A program made the position numbers and the translations under genes. 64,000 nucleotides of DNA from Bacteroidales bacterium (GTDB lineage Bacteria; Bacteroidota; Bacteroidia; Bacteroidales; Tenuifilaceae). Position 1 is the first letter of the stretch, and each line of letters starts with the position of its first letter. A model generated the notes under the pieces. It saw nothing but the letters and a program-made list of their open reading frames with translations. It was not told where the DNA came from and did no database searches. The stretch lies in NCBI GenBank assembly GCA_016931855.1, contig JAFGDZ010000079.1:46066-110065 (forward strand), written 5' to 3'. Positions 36,201 to 44,900 of the stretch are shown here, in pieces.

Positions 36201-36511
36201 TCCAAATCGATGAAAATAAAATCGTTAACTATATACTTATGCGATGGAGTAAAATCGCCTTGCGCCGTTTTCTTATCAACAAAACTCCAAAAATTGGAGG
36301 TACAGCTACAAAGGGAGTACTTGCTGGTAATATCCTTAAAAGCAGCATTCTCTACTAAGGGGAACACCCCTGATAGGTTAGACCGTTTAGCTGCTCTCAC
36401 CTCAAAAATAGCGGTAGGACGCTTTATGCTGAGTATTGAAATATTGGAATCGCCATTAGAATATGCGTTAGAGCTTAGTCCAACATCTTTTTGCTTACTT
36501 TTTGTATTCAT
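33278..36511 (-). CDS. Multi-PAS/GAF hybrid sensor histidine kinase
   Basis: A 1077-aa cytoplasmic protein with no membrane segment. The N-terminal 125 residues are unassigned. PAS domains lie at about 130-250 (FSEGYWIWDIEKG), 260-380 (RIGSWESD) and 390-505 (NIPAIVLATSSKGEIVFWNRSG), and a GAF-like region at about 520-690. HisKA follows with H716 in NMSHEIRTPMNA, HATPase_c with DSGVGIP and GGTGLGLAISK, and a receiver (958-1075) with D1010 in LILMDIKMPVMNG and the Lys in ITKPIS. All catalytic residues are intact. It should phosphorelay from H716 to D1010 and to an unidentified Hpt protein. The input signal is unknown. Confidence 0.93.
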   Translation of the reverse strand: MNTKSKQKDVGLSSNAYSNGDSNISILSIKRPTAIFEVRAAKRSNLSGVFPLVENAAFKDITSKYSLCSCTSNFWSFVDKKTAQGDFTPSHKYIVNDFIFIDLDISPLGNNRYLLLCTERHGAASDTETASHMKFLTLFSEGYWIWDIEKGIIEPDATVKEALKGSVFKFDGKNTELFSIIHANDRKQLSASIKRLVKGEADRCEIEFRVMINTSQWQWRLGRWAVSKRNKQGKPTEIIGVTLDIDENVRNRLLLHQSEHRLRRAQSIARIGSWESDPKLLKAYWSDEVYHILGFEVGSVVPSIKTIYKYIHADDFARLKEQISSIATSSAVNKLEYDVRYKGIDKQRKMIRFTFEAVRDSKGDVDMWQGVVQDVTALHKYESSLKQERDNLTNLINNIPAIVLATSSKGEIVFWNRSGELITGYSTDDAVDNPSLFSSLFPDSAARREMKRNLKESAGSSLSWENQITTASGAHRHILWATVSDFVKLDGWHAIAIGYDITKRKQAESMQELNRKKLEALSETAIDFVGMPINESIYHYVGTHLERFFPKPTYIVFSFDSQNSFVSVEGVYGVSIELWNKVLASLGWNPIGRRFPLSQESMDTYLRGKMTKVDATLFDFADGVLSVGAAKELERLLGVGKISTIGMIKHEHLYGGVIVFADDDCLEMDFSLVEGLVSQASVALYRQELENQLIDAKNRAEQSDRLKSAFLANMSHEIRTPMNAILGFSQLLAMPSLSDDKRLVYTEIINNKGNILIKLINDIIDASKVEAGQLTVVLNPFNLNKLLANINLFYQKEKVFQNRENVEIRLVIPNKEDALEFLSDEGRIEQVFTNLISNALKFTERGFIEFGYSLNESHLKFYVKDSGVGIPTDMQQAIFDRFRQVDSETTKNFGGTGLGLAISKAIVNLLGGSIWVESELAEGATFYFTIPYNSSTLHKTESLPEVELVDDVLPDWKNRVVLIAEDEEVNYILLSELLTPTGVTLLWAKDGAQAVELIKKLKRVDLILMDIKMPVMNGYAATLEIRQVNPHIPIIAQTAYAFSNDKQKAEAAGCNDYITKPISSAELIAKMSRFLGD

Positions 36512-36715
36512 AGGCCAAAAAAAGCATAGTGTTGATGAAAAATAAGGAAAAAAGGAGAACTAACAAAATATCATGCTGTTAGGAGGTGCAATTAGGGGCT
36601 TCGTTTATCAAATTGTTAAAAACTTTTTGATTTTTGTTAATCTCTTTGGCTCTCAAACAATTCTTTTGTATTCTACAAACTGCTTTCTTTGTGGAAAATC
36701 CAAATTTTGTAGGCT

Positions 36716-36928
36716 TTGGCAAAATCGGCATATACACGACCAGGTTTTAATAACGACAAGTTAAAACGGGTACATAGAAAAGAGGTGCTATTCAATACCA
36801 GCGAAATGGAGGCTATTGATATTTACTGCAAGAGGTATAGGATTACGAATAAGTCGAAGTTTCTTCGGGAAGCTGTAATATCAAAGGTCTTACAGCGCTT
36901 TGATCAGGATCATCCTAAGCTTTTTTAA
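36716..36928 (+). CDS. Small basic protein with TTG start, possible ribbon-helix-helix
   Basis: A 70-aa basic protein. An in-frame stop lies two codons upstream, so translation begins at the TTG at 36716 (MAKSAYTRPGF) or at an ATG 30 codons later, which would remove the basic arm. The middle and end (KEVLFNTSEMEAIDIYCKRY, NKSKFLREAVISKVLQRF) have the strand-helix-helix spacing of small DNA-binding or antitoxin-like proteins conserved in Bacteroidales. It is monocistronic in a 500-bp gap and followed by a hairpin. DNA binding is inference. Confidence 0.72.
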   Translation: MAKSAYTRPGFNNDKLKRVHRKEVLFNTSEMEAIDIYCKRYRITNKSKFLREAVISKVLQRFDQDHPKLF

Positions 36929-36940
36929 ATTACCTTTTTA

Positions 36941-36963
36941 AGCGCCTAAAGTTTTAGGGGCTA
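36941..36963 (+). terminator. Hairpin after the 70-aa gene
   Basis: AGC-G-CCTAAA pairs with TTTAGG-G-GCT across a 2-nt loop with one G-G mismatch. It lies 12 bp after the stop and is followed by an AT-rich rather than pure T tail, so it is a moderate terminator candidate. Confidence 0.5.
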
Positions 36964-37018
36964 TATATTTATGCTGATTTTAACTTTTTGGATTACCGAT
37001 TCTCTTTAGCGTATTGCG

Positions 37019-39475
37019 CTAAAATTTAGCCGTAAGGCTTACGTTTATTCTTCTTGATGTTAGGTAGTTAGGCACAGCAACTAGCCCCGATTGCCCCGAC
37101 TGATTCCCAACCGTTTCAACCCATAAGTAGGAAACCGTATTGCTAATTTGGAGAAGGTTAAAAACCTCTGCGTTTACGGATAGCTCCTTAATCCAAGTAA
37201 TCCCTTTAAGGCGAGACCAACCCAACCCCTCAGCGTTTTTAAGAATTTTGGTAAACCCAATATCAATACGCTTGTATGCGGGCATGCGCGAAACCAAATC
37301 GTACCGCTCCAATTTTGGAATGTTAAACGGCAATCCCGTACCATAGTAGCCACTTAGGTGAACCTTAAACGTGTTGTTACCTGGCAAGTAATCCTGAAAG
37401 AACAGAGCCATATTTACACGCTGATCGGTTGGCCGTGGGTAGTGCCCCGGGTAAACCGCATTCCCACTTGCGTCAGAATAGCTATCGGTTAAAATATCCT
37501 CCTCGGTTCGCATAACGGAAACGCTGGCCCACGACTCCGCCCCGGGTACAAACTCACCATTAAGCTTAAGGTCAATCCCCATGGCATACCCTTGAGCTAG
37601 GTTCTGGGCAGCGTACCTAATACGCACATTATCTACCTTATAGGGAACAATATCGGATAGCCACTTGTAGTACATCTCCGTTGATAATCGGAATGGCCTA
37701 TCCCATGCGCTAAATCGGTACTCGGTACCAAAAACCAGATGAGCCGATTTTTGCGCTCGTAAATTGGGGTTTAGCTTACCTAAGCTATTGCGCAGCTCCT
37801 TGTAGAACGGCGCTTGGTTGTATGCGCCTCCCGATAGGTGAAACGCTAGTTTAGAGCCATGTGGCTTTGCCGATATGGATGCCCTTGGGCTTAGCAAGAA
37901 CTGGTTGTTGTAGCTCCAGTGCGAGAATCGCAGCCCTGCTGTGGCTGTAAAGGCAATATCCCATATATCGAAAGGAACAGATTCCTGAACAAAGCCAAAG
38001 AAACGGGTAGATTGTAAGGAGTTGTTTGCACGTGAGGCATAGCTTAGCTCCAAGTTCTCGCCGTTATAGGGCTTTGCATAGCCCGATGAGTCTATTAGCT
38101 CCCACTCGCTAAGCTCATCGTCTATTTGCTCAAAACGGTAGCCAACGCCCCATTTTAGTGAGTTCCCATCGGTAATAAACGAGCCCAAATGCTCTACAGT
38201 CCCCACATTGGCTGTTAAGTAGTTTCGGGCGTGATTTAGAAATCCGCCAATACCAACATTAATGAGGCTATCGCCATAGGACGATGAGCCCAGCGTATTA
38301 TCGAGCTCATTTAAAAGGTACTGCCCAAGCACATCAAACGTTTCGCTCTCCAAAGTGGTAAAACCGCTAGCAATTACCTTTAGTGTTAACGCATCCAATG
38401 GGCGATACTCAAAGGAAAGAGCACCCTGCGACGACTCAAAACGGTTAACCTCCTGCCCCTCGTAGTACACCTTTAGCTGCAAAGCATTCTGAAATGTACC
38501 AAAGCGAGTTTCCCTAACCGTGGGAACAAACTTGTAGCTATTTAGCGAGTAGTTTCCCAAGAAGGCCACAGTTAGCCTTGGACTTATTTTATAGGAGATA
38601 TTGGTTTGGAAATCGGAGAAGTTGGGACGGTACTCCCCCTTCTCGTCAAGCGTTCCTAGAAGATACTGGTTGGTTTTGTACCTGTAGCCAGCCAACCAGC
38701 TTAGCTTTCCCGATTTGGTAGCCCCCTCGGTAAATACATTTGCGCCAAGCAGGCTAAAGCTAACGCTAGATGCAATTTCCTGTGGACGCCTGTACCTTAT
38801 GTTTAGAACCGACGACATCTTATCGCCATACTCCGCAGCAAACCCTCCGGCCGAGAACTCTACCCCCGAAACCATATCGGGATTTATAAAGCTAATGCCC
38901 TCCTGCTGCCCAGAGCGAACAAGGAATGGGCGGTATATCTCAACATCGTTTACGTACACCAAGTTTTCGTCAAAGTTACCACCCCTAACCGAGTACTGTG
39001 AGCTGAGCTCATTTGACGACGATACGCCAGGCATAGACTTAAGTATGGACTCGAAATTGCCCGATACGTTGGGCACCACACCAAAATCCTTTATGTTGAT
39101 ACGCTCAATGCTGCTAAAAACCCGCTGATCGCCAGTTACGGTAACCTCACTAATTTGCTGATTTTGCGATTCCAAAATAAAGTTAACCTCCACGGTAGCA
39201 CCAGCAGCAACCCTAACTCGCTGCTCCTTACGCTCGTAGCCAACACACGATACTACCAGTAAATGCTCGCCAGGCTCTAGCTCAAGGAAAAAACGCCCAT
39301 CGGCAGCTGTGGTTACGCCTGTTACAGTATTTGCCAAAACCACGCTTGCCAGCTCTATAGCCTTTCCCGATGAGTCGGCCACAGCCCCTTTAACCACGCC
39401 TTTACTTTGACCCATAATGCTCCCCACAAAGAGAACCTGAAGTAGAAATAGCGAAAAAAAGTAACGTAAAAACAT
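37019..39475 (-). CDS. TonB-dependent outer-membrane receptor
   Basis: An 818-aa protein. Signal peptide 1-22; a carboxypeptidase-D-like domain (about 25-110; GVVKGAVADSSGKAIELASVVL and GRFFLELEPGEH); a plug domain (about 120-230; NFESILKSMPGVSS, SVRGGNFDENLVYVNDVEIYRP); then a beta barrel ending INVSLTAKF with a terminal Phe. It lacks a SusD partner nearby, so it is a stand-alone receptor and not part of a polysaccharide locus. The substrate is unknown. It is divergent from the ArsC-like gene. Confidence 0.93.
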   Translation of the reverse strand: MFLRYFFSLFLLQVLFVGSIMGQSKGVVKGAVADSSGKAIELASVVLANTVTGVTTAADGRFFLELEPGEHLLVVSCVGYERKEQRVRVAAGATVEVNFILESQNQQISEVTVTGDQRVFSSIERINIKDFGVVPNVSGNFESILKSMPGVSSSNELSSQYSVRGGNFDENLVYVNDVEIYRPFLVRSGQQEGISFINPDMVSGVEFSAGGFAAEYGDKMSSVLNIRYRRPQEIASSVSFSLLGANVFTEGATKSGKLSWLAGYRYKTNQYLLGTLDEKGEYRPNFSDFQTNISYKISPRLTVAFLGNYSLNSYKFVPTVRETRFGTFQNALQLKVYYEGQEVNRFESSQGALSFEYRPLDALTLKVIASGFTTLESETFDVLGQYLLNELDNTLGSSSYGDSLINVGIGGFLNHARNYLTANVGTVEHLGSFITDGNSLKWGVGYRFEQIDDELSEWELIDSSGYAKPYNGENLELSYASRANNSLQSTRFFGFVQESVPFDIWDIAFTATAGLRFSHWSYNNQFLLSPRASISAKPHGSKLAFHLSGGAYNQAPFYKELRNSLGKLNPNLRAQKSAHLVFGTEYRFSAWDRPFRLSTEMYYKWLSDIVPYKVDNVRIRYAAQNLAQGYAMGIDLKLNGEFVPGAESWASVSVMRTEEDILTDSYSDASGNAVYPGHYPRPTDQRVNMALFFQDYLPGNNTFKVHLSGYYGTGLPFNIPKLERYDLVSRMPAYKRIDIGFTKILKNAEGLGWSRLKGITWIKELSVNAEVFNLLQISNTVSYLWVETVGNQSGQSGLVAVPNYLTSRRINVSLTAKF

Positions 39476-39652
39476 GTGCTATGTAGGGGTTGATAATTAA
39501 ACTTGATGCTTGATAAACTGTTACCTTGGAAAATAATTGTGCCAAGATATGAATTGTTGCTAAAAAATAGATTGTTCCTGTTGCCTAATAGCTAGAGTTA
39601 CCTTATTTTTCAATCGGATTAAGAGAGCTACCGAGACATAAAAACCATTGTA

Positions 39653-40078
39653 ATGAAACGAATACTAGTAATATCGAACAATAATGCGTGCCGATCCCAA
39701 ATGGCCGAAGGCTGGTTAAAGTACTACGGGAAAGGGCATTGCACCGTAAGCAGTGCAGGATTATGGCCAGAACCGTTGGATCTGGAGGCGGCAAATGCCA
39801 TGTCGGAGGCTATTATAGACATATCTAGGTATCAACCTAAAAGCATTGATACCCTTACAAACGAGGAGTTTGACTACGTAATTTGCCTTAGCGACGACAT
39901 AGCCAAGCAGCTTCCAACATTTAGCGGTTCACCAGAAATATTTTTCTTTGGGTTTCCTGATGTTAACAAGCTAAACCTACCCGAGAAGGAGATCAAAAAG
40001 GCTTATGCCGACCTACGAGACGAGATTGAGAACTTCTGCTTCGACTTTGTTCACCAAAAAGTTCACCCACTCATTTAG
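39653..40078 (+). CDS. ArsC-like/low-molecular-weight phosphatase fold protein lacking the nucleophilic Cys
   Basis: A 141-aa protein with the fold of thioredoxin-coupled arsenate reductase and low-molecular-weight protein tyrosine phosphatase. The P-loop should read C-x5-R; here it is S8-NNNAC-R14-S, so the nucleophilic Cys is Ser (codon TCG). C13 next to the Arg and C78 in VICLSDD remain, but the resolving second Cys of ArsC is absent. The general-acid region GFPDV is present. Arsenate reductase activity is therefore doubtful. It ends 3 bp before yjbQ and is likely co-transcribed with it. Confidence 0.82.
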   Translation: MKRILVISNNNACRSQMAEGWLKYYGKGHCTVSSAGLWPEPLDLEAANAMSEAIIDISRYQPKSIDTLTNEEFDYVICLSDDIAKQLPTFSGSPEIFFFGFPDVNKLNLPEKEIKKAYADLRDEIENFCFDFVHQKVHPLI

Positions 40079-40081
40079 GAT

Positions 40082-40519
40082 ATGGTAACACAAGTTGATA
40101 TAGTGCTAGAGGAGCACAAACAAGGTTTCCATCTTATTACCGATGAAATTTTGCACCAGCTACCGCCACTACCCCAGATGGGGCAGCTAACGCTTTTTAT
40201 TAAGCATACATCGGCAGGATTAACCATAAATGAGAATGCCGACCCCGATGTTAGAACGGATCTTAACACGTTCTTCAACAAGCTTGTGCCCGAAGGCACC
40301 CCTTGGTTTAACCATACTGCTGAGGGAATTGACGATATGCCCGCACACATAAAAGCCACACTAACGGGCTTTTCCTTAACCATTCCCATTAGCAACGGAC
40401 GATTAGCACTGGGCACATGGCAAGGCATTTACCTTTGTGAGTTTAGGCATAGAGGGGGCAACAGAAAAATTGTTGCAACAATAATAAGCGAAATAGGATT
40501 GCTATTAAGCCAGAGCTAA
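40082..40519 (+). CDS. YjbQ family (UPF0047) protein
   Basis: A 145-aa protein of the YjbQ family, often annotated as a secondary thiamine-phosphate synthase on the basis of weak activity reported for homologues. Family signatures are LTLFIKHTSAGLTINENADPDV, WFNHTAEGIDDMPAHIK, the GRLALGTWQGIYLCEFRHRG block and a C-terminal VATI strand. His and Asp residues in these motifs form the conserved site. It is in a three-gene run with the ArsC-like gene and nth. The physiological role is not established. Confidence 0.93.
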   Translation: MVTQVDIVLEEHKQGFHLITDEILHQLPPLPQMGQLTLFIKHTSAGLTINENADPDVRTDLNTFFNKLVPEGTPWFNHTAEGIDDMPAHIKATLTGFSLTIPISNGRLALGTWQGIYLCEFRHRGGNRKIVATIISEIGLLLSQS

Positions 40520-40545
40520 AAATCATTTCCACTTAACCAACTACC

Positions 40546-41229
40546 ATGCAACGCAAAGAGCGATTTGAGAAGGTTATTGCCTACTTTAAGGAGAACATGC
40601 CTGTTGCCGAAACAGAGCTTGACCATACATCACCCTACGAGCTAATTGTTGCCACCATACTATCGGCACAGTGCACCGATAAAAGAGTAAACATGCTTAC
40701 TCCTGCCTTTTTTAAAAAATTCCCAACTCCTGATGTTCTTGCCAATGCAACCGTTGAGGATATTTTTGAACTTATAAAATCGTGCTCCTACCCCAACAAC
40801 AAGGCTAAGAATATATTAGGCATGGCAAAAAAGTTGGTCGAAGAGTTTAATGGCGTAGTACCCCAATCGGTTGACGATTTGCAAAAGCTCCCAGGTGTAG
40901 GACGCAAAACGGCCAATGTAGTGGCATCGGTTGCCTTTAACGCTCCAGCACTGGCGGTAGATACGCATGTTTTTAGGGTATCGAGACGCATAGGGTTAAC
41001 ACAAAACGCAAAAACGCCACTGGAAACAGAGAAGCAGCTGGTTGAGCATATACCGCAGGAGCTGCTGCCCATAGCGCATCACTGGCTAATTCTTCACGGA
41101 CGATACGTTTGCATTGCCCGCAAACCCAAATGCGAGGAATGCGGTATAAAGGAGCTGTGCAAGGAGTATCCAAAGCTAAAAAAGGCTGCCGAGAAACTGG
41201 CTCAAAGTAAAAAGGCGAGCGGGAAGTAA
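40546..41229 (+). CDS. nth: Endonuclease III (DNA glycosylase/AP lyase)
   Basis: A 227-aa base-excision repair enzyme that removes oxidised pyrimidines and cuts AP sites. The helix-hairpin-helix LPGVGRKTANVVASVAF contains the catalytic Lys and is followed by the catalytic Asp in AVDTHVFRVSRRIG. The iron-sulfur cluster motif Cys-x6-Cys-x2-Cys-x5-Cys is intact (CIARKPKCEECGIKELC). An extra Lys-rich tail of about 15 residues follows the cluster. Its last codons form the left arm of the terminator at 41209-41245. Confidence 0.97.
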   Translation: MQRKERFEKVIAYFKENMPVAETELDHTSPYELIVATILSAQCTDKRVNMLTPAFFKKFPTPDVLANATVEDIFELIKSCSYPNNKAKNILGMAKKLVEEFNGVVPQSVDDLQKLPGVGRKTANVVASVAFNAPALAVDTHVFRVSRRIGLTQNAKTPLETEKQLVEHIPQELLPIAHHWLILHGRYVCIARKPKCEECGIKELCKEYPKLKKAAEKLAQSKKASGK

Positions 41230-41245
41230 CCCCACTCGCCTTTTT
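41209..41245. terminator. Bidirectional terminator overlapping the nth stop
   Basis: Arms AAAAAGGCGAG (41209-41219) and CTCGCCTTTTT (41235-41245) are perfect, with a further GGG/CCC inside. The left arm lies within the nth coding sequence. The right arm is 22 bp from the end of the convergent hsp20 gene, so it probably serves both. Confidence 0.88.
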
Positions 41246-41266
41246 GCTTAACATACGCTACACCCG

Positions 41267-41698
41267 TTACGATATGGCTATTTGCCTACTTGGCCTCTCC
41301 TTAGCCTCGTCCCTTTTAGGAATTTTAACATCAAGAATTCCATCCCTATAGGAAGCCTTAATAGCATCGGTGTTGGCCGTTTCAGGCAGAGTAAACGAGC
41401 GCTTAAACGAGGTGTAGCTAAACTCACGACGCATTACGTTCTCCTCCTTGTACTCACTCTTTGCCTCTTTGCTGCTAGAAATCTCCAAAACATTGTTGTT
41501 TAGGTTGATTTGGAAATCCTTCTTTTCCAATCCGGGAGCAGCAACCTCAATGGTAAACTCATCCTTGCCTTCGTAAACATTTACTGCTGGCATGGTTCCC
41601 TTCTCGGTGCTATCTAAGAAGCTTGGATTAAAGAAATCGCTGAAAAGCTCATCGGTAAAGGTTGGAAACATCGATTTACGTTTTAGTGATGGTAACAT
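41267..41698 (-). CDS. Hsp20/alpha-crystallin small heat-shock protein
   Basis: A 143-aa ATP-independent holdase chaperone. A short N-terminal arm (FPTFTDELFSDFFN) precedes the alpha-crystallin domain (about 36-130), with VNVYEGKDEFTIEVAAPGL, FKRSFTLPETAN and the GILDVKIPK strand. A C-terminal Ile-containing tail (RQIAIS) provides the IxI-like oligomerisation contact. A strong Shine-Dalgarno GGAGG lies 8 nt upstream of the ATG (minus strand 41707-41711), unusual in this phylum. Confidence 0.96.
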   Translation of the reverse strand: MLPSLKRKSMFPTFTDELFSDFFNPSFLDSTEKGTMPAVNVYEGKDEFTIEVAAPGLEKKDFQINLNNNVLEISSSKEAKSEYKEENVMRREFSYTSFKRSFTLPETANTDAIKASYRDGILDVKIPKRDEAKERPSRQIAIS

Positions 41699-41899
41699 GG
41701 CTTAATCCTCCAATTATTTTAGTTAAACATCCACAGTTTTTAGAAACCTACTTAACTGGTTTCGGTAAGCATATTTCAATTCGAATGCCAATTAGCAAAA
41801 CAGGTCATTTTGACACCAAAAAAAAGAATTATCGTGCCATTTTGACTTAACACAACTTTCCATCCACAGTTATACGCACAACCAAAGGCTTAGAACTAC

Positions 41900-41929
41900 T
41901 TGCTATTTGACATTTTTTTCATACTTTTA
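41900..41929 (+). promoter_or_regulatory. Near-consensus promoter of the multi-PAS kinase gene
   Basis: TTG (41900-41902), 19 nt, then TACTTTTA (41922-41929), one mismatch from TAnnTTTG. Transcription would start near 41936, 28 nt before the ATG at 41964, which supports that start over the TTG at 41955. Confidence 0.55.
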
Positions 41930-41963
41930 GCGTTAGTTCGAACAAAAGCTGGGCTTGCTGCAA

Positions 41964-44900
41964 ATGGATTCCACCGAAGAGATTATCCGCTTAAAAGCAG
42001 AGAATGAACGATTAAAAAAGGAGCTACTTACTAATAAAAGCCTAATTGAGAAGAACGTTGGAGGAATCTGCGTTATTCAAGATTTTAAGGTTGTTTACCA
42101 GAATAAGCAGTTCTCATCTCTGTTTGGCTATTCGCCATCGGCAATAGCACAGCTCAACTATTTGGATTTAGTACACCCCAAGGATCGTAAGCTTATTAGG
42201 CTTCTATTCCAGAATAGCTTTGCAGAAATTACCCAAAAGCGATCAAACTCGTACACATTCAGAATATCAACCTTTACAGGCGAAACCCGTTGGCTAAAGT
42301 CTAACGTTTCCGTTATAGACTGGAACGGAAAACCCGCCCTACTGGACTCATGCTACGATATAACCTCGCAAAAGGAAGCCGAGGAAAAACTTGCCGAGGA
42401 GGAACAGAACTTTAGAACCCTTGTTAATAACCTTGAGGATCTTATTTGTATTCTGAACCCTAACGGCAACGTAATACATGCCAACAACGCTGTGGCTAAC
42501 AGGTTGGAGTTCCTAGAGCACGAGATGATGCTTAAATCGTTTCCATCCCTTTGCCACGACAAGGATCGCCAGCTGGTTAAGCAGCTAATAAGCACGGCCT
42601 TTGATGGCTCAAGAGAGACCATAACAACATCTATATCAACATCAAAAAACAAGTACATTCCCGTTGAGATCCGCTTTGTTAAGGGCAAGTGGAGTAACCA
42701 GAACGTGGTTTACGCCATTTCGCAGGACATATCGGAGCGGATAGAGGCCGAAAGGGAAATTAGGCTATCGGAGGAGAAATTCTCAAAGGCGTTCCAGTCC
42801 AGCTCAGTAATGATGACCATCAGCACCCTTGAAGAGGGGCGCTACATAGATGTTAACGAGGCGTTTTTAAACGCCACGGGGCTGCAATACTCGGAAATAA
42901 TTGGAAAAACATCGGCTGACCTTGGCATTTTTGAAAATGTACAAGGAAGAGAAATCCTTAAAAGGGAGGTACAGCGAAAAGGAAAGGTTACCGATATTGA
43001 GGTAAGAATAAATCCAAAGGGAAAGGATTCCATTACAAGCCTCTTCTCTGCCGAAACGGTTAACATAAGGGATACTGAGTGCATGCTTGTTGTGATGAGC
43101 GATATAACCCAACGCAAGCTAGCCGAGTACCATATTGCCCGAAGCTTGGAACGGCAAAAAATTATATCCGACATATCGTACACGTTTAATAACCTATCGA
43201 GCTTTCAGGAAAAAATAGCCCAAACCTTGGATCTAATTGGAACATATTCAGGTATAAGTAGCGTATTTTTGTACGAAGACTCTCTAGGAGGATTAGCAAC
43301 CAAGCTAAAGGTAGAGTGGAATAAACACAAAAAGACCCAAAAACTCCCTAAAATAGTTACATACCCCACCTCGAGCAATGCGGTAGAGCCAACAGGACTT
43401 TTCTCGCATCATAACAACAATTTGCTAAAGAAGCTGCTACAGCTAAACATTGGTACCAGTGCCACCCAAGCAAGCTACATTTACCCGCTAATTGGCGGAA
43501 ATCATAGGTTTGGGTTTATTGGTTTTACGTTTGAATCCCTTAGCAAAACAATAACCGATGGCGATAAGGAGCTGCTGCAAAGCGTGTGCAACATCATCTC
43601 GTCGGGTTACGAACGCAAGCTAGCCGAGGATACAATAAAGGTCTCAGAGCAACGCTTTCGCCAGCTATCGGAGCTCCTACCCGAAATGGTTTTTGAGGCA
43701 AATGCAGGGCGTACCATCACCTTTGCCAACAACTACCTACTTAAGTCGATGGGCTACACACAAAAACAACTCGCCGAAGGCATTAAGATTGAGGATCTAT
43801 TTGAGAGCAGCCTTAAAAAGAAGCTGATAACCACACTATCCGTTTGTAAAGGGCAAAACGATTTACCCATTATGGAACTTGAGGCCAAATGCAGCGATGG
43901 CAAATCGTTCCCAGCTCTTACCCACATTAACGCCATTTTTAGCAACGGGAAGCTATCGCGATACATGGGCATTATGGTTGATATTACCGACCGCAAGCAA
44001 CAGGAAATTGAGCTAATTAGGGCAAAAGAGCTAGCCGAGGAGGCGAGCAAAACCAAGGAGCAGTTTCTCTCCACCATGAGCCACGAGATTAGAACCCCAA
44101 TGAATGCGGTAATTGGGATGACAAATATCCTGCTGCAGGAAGAGCCTAAGCCTGAGCAAATGGAAAACCTGCGCACGCTTAAATTCTCGGCCGAAAATCT
44201 GCTTGCCCTACTTAACGATATCCTCGATTTTAGCAAAATTGAAGCGGGAAAGGTAGAGCTAATTAAAGAAGAGTTTAGCGTAACGCAGCTTGCCACTAAT
44301 ATTATAAACAGCTTTAAAAGCATATCAACACAAAAAGGCATAACGGTTAGTGCCGAAGTAGCACCCGACGTTCCCTCGCTAATTGTTGGCGACAGAGTTA
44401 GGCTGAACCAGGTAATAACTAACCTTATTGGTAACGCCATTAAGTTTACCGACACTGGCGAAGTTACACTTAGGGTAAAGCTGGTTAAGCAAACAAAAAG
44501 CACTGCTACCATATACTTCTCGGTAACAGATACTGGCATTGGCATATCAAAGGAACGACAAAGCATTATTTTTCAGGAATTTACGCAAGCACACCGCGAT
44601 ACTTCCAGAAAGTTTGGAGGTACAGGCCTAGGTCTTGCCATATCGCAGCGACTGGTTATGCTACAGGGCGGAAGCATTCAGGTTGAAAGCCAGCCTAACC
44701 TAGGGAGTAAATTCTTTTTTAGCCTAACCTATAAGGTTAAGCACCGCTCGCTAGAAGAGGAAAAGCCCCAAGTACAAGAAGCAGCCAAAGACTTTAGTAA
44801 AGCGCACCGTGTTCTTTTGGTTGAGGACAATGAGATTAACAAGATTATTGCCGAGAAGTTTCTAGTTAAATGGGGGCTAATGGTTGACCATGCCGAGAAC

